NCBI GenBank assembly: GCA_031761405.1
Contig: JASEVX010000001.1
Location: 115,307,071 to 115,371,070 of the forward strand
From: Serripes groenlandicus
Lineage: Eukaryota > Mollusca > Bivalvia > Cardiida > Cardiidae
Reading direction: 5' to 3'
DNA: 64,000 nucleotides
The translations under genes were made by a program, and so were the position numbers. This document shows positions 61,700 to 64,000 of the stretch, one piece after another (positions within the stretch are counted from its first letter, which is position 1; the number at the start of each line of letters is the position of its first letter). The notes beneath the pieces are model-generated. The model worked only from the letters and a program-made list of their open reading frames with translations. It ran no database searches and was not told where the DNA came from.

Positions 61700-62685
61700 A
61701 CATAAAAAAATAACTGAGAAATCGCACTTTTCAAAAATGCATGATTTACTGTCATGTTTCTAAAAGTCGTCGTTTGCATAGTCATCAACAGCCGTCTCTA
61801 TCAAGGAAAGGGTTAACTCAAAGTTGAAATATAAGGTTCTACAGTTCAAACATAATTGACCAGTCCTTGATATGCTATTTATAGTCTTTGTTGAATACTG
61901 TAAATTATATAAACATGAACATTATAGATACTGTTAACCCTTTCTCACATACAAGAAATCTGCAACTCATTTAGGCATACAGTTGTATACATGAACATAT
62001 TAAAACTGAATACAGTTGAACACTTTGTGACAAATGGCGTCTGCTACAAATATGCTAAAATACGTTTGCAAGTTGCTATGAAATAAAGGAAAACATTCAA
62101 TTACCCATGTTTTACCGGCAATGTGAAACATGTATGAATTTGTGTTCAAAATGCCATTCTACCATACGTATATATTCCTTAACCTTTTCCCACATACAAC
62201 AAACCTGCAGCAGACAACTTTGAAAACATATAGACACAAATATGAAATATCTCTAAATAAGTATTGTTGATTATTGAAAAGAGTTGAAAACATTGTTGCA
62301 AAATGGGAAATTGCTTGTTTTGAGCATTTTCTGCATATGTTTTAATGTTTTCCAAAGTATTCTGCTGCAGAGGTGTCAGAAAGCGTCTATTTGAGGGAAA
62401 GTGTTAAATTGATCCGTTTGATTGAACTTAATGTGTGTGCGTGTACATTCATAACAATTCTGCTGCTAGAGACAAACGGTTAACTTCCTCAGTAGAACAT
62501 TGACTTTGTGACTAGATCATGTTAATTTGTTTGTTCGCCTATCCTTATGTAGGAATAAAAGCAAGAAGCGGGTTAGTGAGTTGTAATTTATTTAACAACT
62601 TCCCAAATGCAGACGCCTTTTGAAGTATCTGTACCAGACGATTCTTGAAAAGTGTTGTGGAAAAAGATGAAATTGCTCATAATGA
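61700..62685. repeat. Dispersed element fragments; no gene
   Basis: S, W and X blocks in both orientations occur at 61745-61815, 61935-62030, 62180-62410 and 62600-62690 (CACATACAACAAACCTGCAG, GCAGACAACTTTGAAAACAT, a TTGCTCATAATGAGCA palindrome). Confidence 0.65.
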
Positions 62686-62689
62686 GCAG

Positions 62690-62830
62690 GAATGTTTTCG
62701 TTTCCAACCAACAGTTAAATAGCCCTACGACACTGGCCGCGAAGGGGGGAAAGCATAATCTACATTTTTTAAAAAATTGTATGACTCAGTTGGAGATCGA
62801 AACCCCGACCTCCCGCACCTGACATCACTG
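62690..62830 (-). mobile_element. SINE type II copy, degraded
   Basis: GGCCGCGAAGGGGGGAAAGC and a B-box-like GGTTTCGATCTCC on the minus strand (about 62790-62805), in type II order. The A-box end is lost. Confidence 0.55.
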
Positions 62831-63057
62831 AAAAGAGAAAATATTAACTTCTTCCATAGACCAGTGTCTGTGCAAAGAGAAAGACTCTGAATTACATTCT
62901 GTTTGCAGAATACTTATTATAAACAGTGTCACAAGTATGTGTTTGTGTGTAAAAAGTCGTTACCATTTTGGAGTATGAGGGAAAAAATGTATTATCCAAT
63001 AAACTAATGATAGTGGTCCCTGACTACCATTTGTTTGCGATACGTATTCACTAAAGT
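62831..63057. repeat. Dispersed repeat fragment related to 46.4-46.9 kb
   Basis: TATTATCCAATAAACTAATG and GTCCCTGACTACCATTTGTT are shared with 46.35 and 48.8 kb. Confidence 0.5.
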
Positions 63058-63255
63058 TGTGGACCATCCTCAGTGGTGTATTGATAGAGTGTTCACTTCG
63101 AGTCGATAGTTTGATCCCCGGCCATGTCAAACCAAATAATTTAAACAGTATTATATGCTTTCCTTCCTTGGCAAACAGGTGTGTTGCTCTAGGATTACGA
63201 CCGACTCGCTCGAGTCAGGATACATTGACCGGTAGTACAAGTACCTTTACCAAGA
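63058..63255 (+). mobile_element. SINE type II, plus strand, head preserved
   Basis: A-box-like GTGTATTGATAGAGTG (about 63076-63091) and B-box-like GTTTGATCCCC (63109-63119) lie 17 bp apart in the right order. The body continues as the reverse complement of the type II copies (CCTTCCTTGGCAAACAGG in place of the GAGCGCCAAG marker). The open frame through it is incidental. Confidence 0.7.
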
Positions 63256-64000
63256 ATCACTGTGTTATAATACAAGAACAAGAGAATGTTAGATGCGGCG
63301 TAAAACATTTTACGAACAAACTCAAAAAAATGAAAAAATACATATAGCTACCTAAAGTAACGTAAACTGAAAAAAATGTATACACCTGATACTAAACAGT
63401 CTTAAGATCACTGATATATAAGGGTAAATAAATATATAAAAAATGTCTCCTCTAAATGCGTTAAAATACGTATACTGATGGGGAAGGATAAACGCTGAAT
63501 TGTCTATTATTTCTATCTATTTTATGTTTGACTATAGAAACGAGGCGCGTCATGCAATATGGAGTATCATTGTATCTGATTTTCTTTTGTTATCACAAAC
63601 TTACATGTTCACCTGATACTTAACTTTTGTTAGAACACTGTATATCGGTGATCAGTTAGTGGTGATTCACATGCTGATCATGATCTATACTGTTCAAAAA
63701 TGTAATGTTGTGCCTTTTCTCATGCACAGACTCATATCACTGTATGGGTAAATAGAAAGGTATCATATTGCCCGAATTACATTTTGTTTGTGGAATACTT
63801 ATTATATAAATAATAACTGTTTGTCTGAACGTATAAATTCGTCAACATAATGGCGCCCGAGGGATTTGTTTGTGTTGTGTTTAACATCTTTAAGATTAGC
63901 CAGTCGAAATCATTGTTGAGCTTTAATTATGAAAGAACATTTCCTAATTTACACATGTAGTAATTAACTCGCTACCAATGGATGTAGTCAACGATTGCGA
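63256..64000. repeat. Noncoding with dispersed-repeat similarity
   Basis: Pieces such as CATATAGCTACCTAAAGTAA, TGATCTATACTGTTCAAAAA and GCACAGACTCATATCACTG resemble 45.9-46.5 and 48.9 kb. No gene recognised up to the window end. Confidence 0.5.

Noticed and set aside
52870..61763. Many long overlapping open frames on the plus strand
   Set aside because: They follow from a 28-bp unit lacking plus-strand stops in every register; no gene context, no start signal, identical peptides in three frames.

Overview
The window looks like animal nuclear DNA, most probably from a bivalve mollusc. The signs are AT-rich DNA, spliceosomal introns, tRNA-derived SINEs with the GGTTTAACGCCGT-type tail common in bivalves, a palindromic MITE common in molluscs, a split-direct-repeat tyrosine-recombinase retrotransposon, and a RING-less B-box/NHL (TRIM-like) gene of the kind expanded in bivalves. 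The species cannot be told from sequence reading alone. No gene in the window is clearly intact.

Layout. 1-2.19 kb: noncoding DNA with one SINE. 2.19-7.56 kb: a nearly complete Ngaro/PAT-type (DIRS order) retrotransposon. It has both halves of its split direct repeats (A1...B1-A2...B2), a spliceosomal intron inside gag, and gag, reverse transcriptase, RNase H and tyrosine recombinase domains, but several frame lesions. 9.13-10.96 kb: a single-exon B-box/coiled-coil/NHL-like gene broken by two frameshifts and one stop. 11.06-11.34 kb: a MITE. 11.74-25.59 kb: a 168/174-bp satellite with higher-order repeats of 1025 and 2749 bp. 25.7-29.6 kb: copies of a composite dispersed repeat, containing a 31-bp and a 60-bp tandem array. 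30.1-33.7 kb: two minus-strand exons of an M1 aminopeptidase N-like gene; the shorter one has been amplified into a 71-bp tandem array of about 20 copies. 33.8-37.4 kb: a SINE whose tail has expanded into 22-bp and 69-bp arrays. 37.4-50 kb: SINEs, two promoter-like segments, a 21/25-bp array (40.3-43.4 kb), a 66-bp array, a retroposed insertion ending in a long GA tract, an old segmental duplication, and a head-to-head 22-bp inverted array. 50.5-52.0 kb: a 57-bp array. 52.9-61.7 kb: an 8.8-kb array of a 28-bp unit that begins inside the tRNA-like head of a SINE. 61.7-64 kb: dispersed repeats and two SINE copies.

Main theme. More than half of the window is tandem repeat. At least six of the arrays can be traced by eye to a single-copy or dispersed parent, usually one still adjoining the array: a SINE tail, a SINE A-box region, a coding exon with its splice acceptor, and three different segments of one dispersed element. 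The locus shows repeated in-situ birth of satellites from unrelated seeds. The long open frames in the arrays follow from unit lengths divisible by three or from stop-free units and are not treated as genes.
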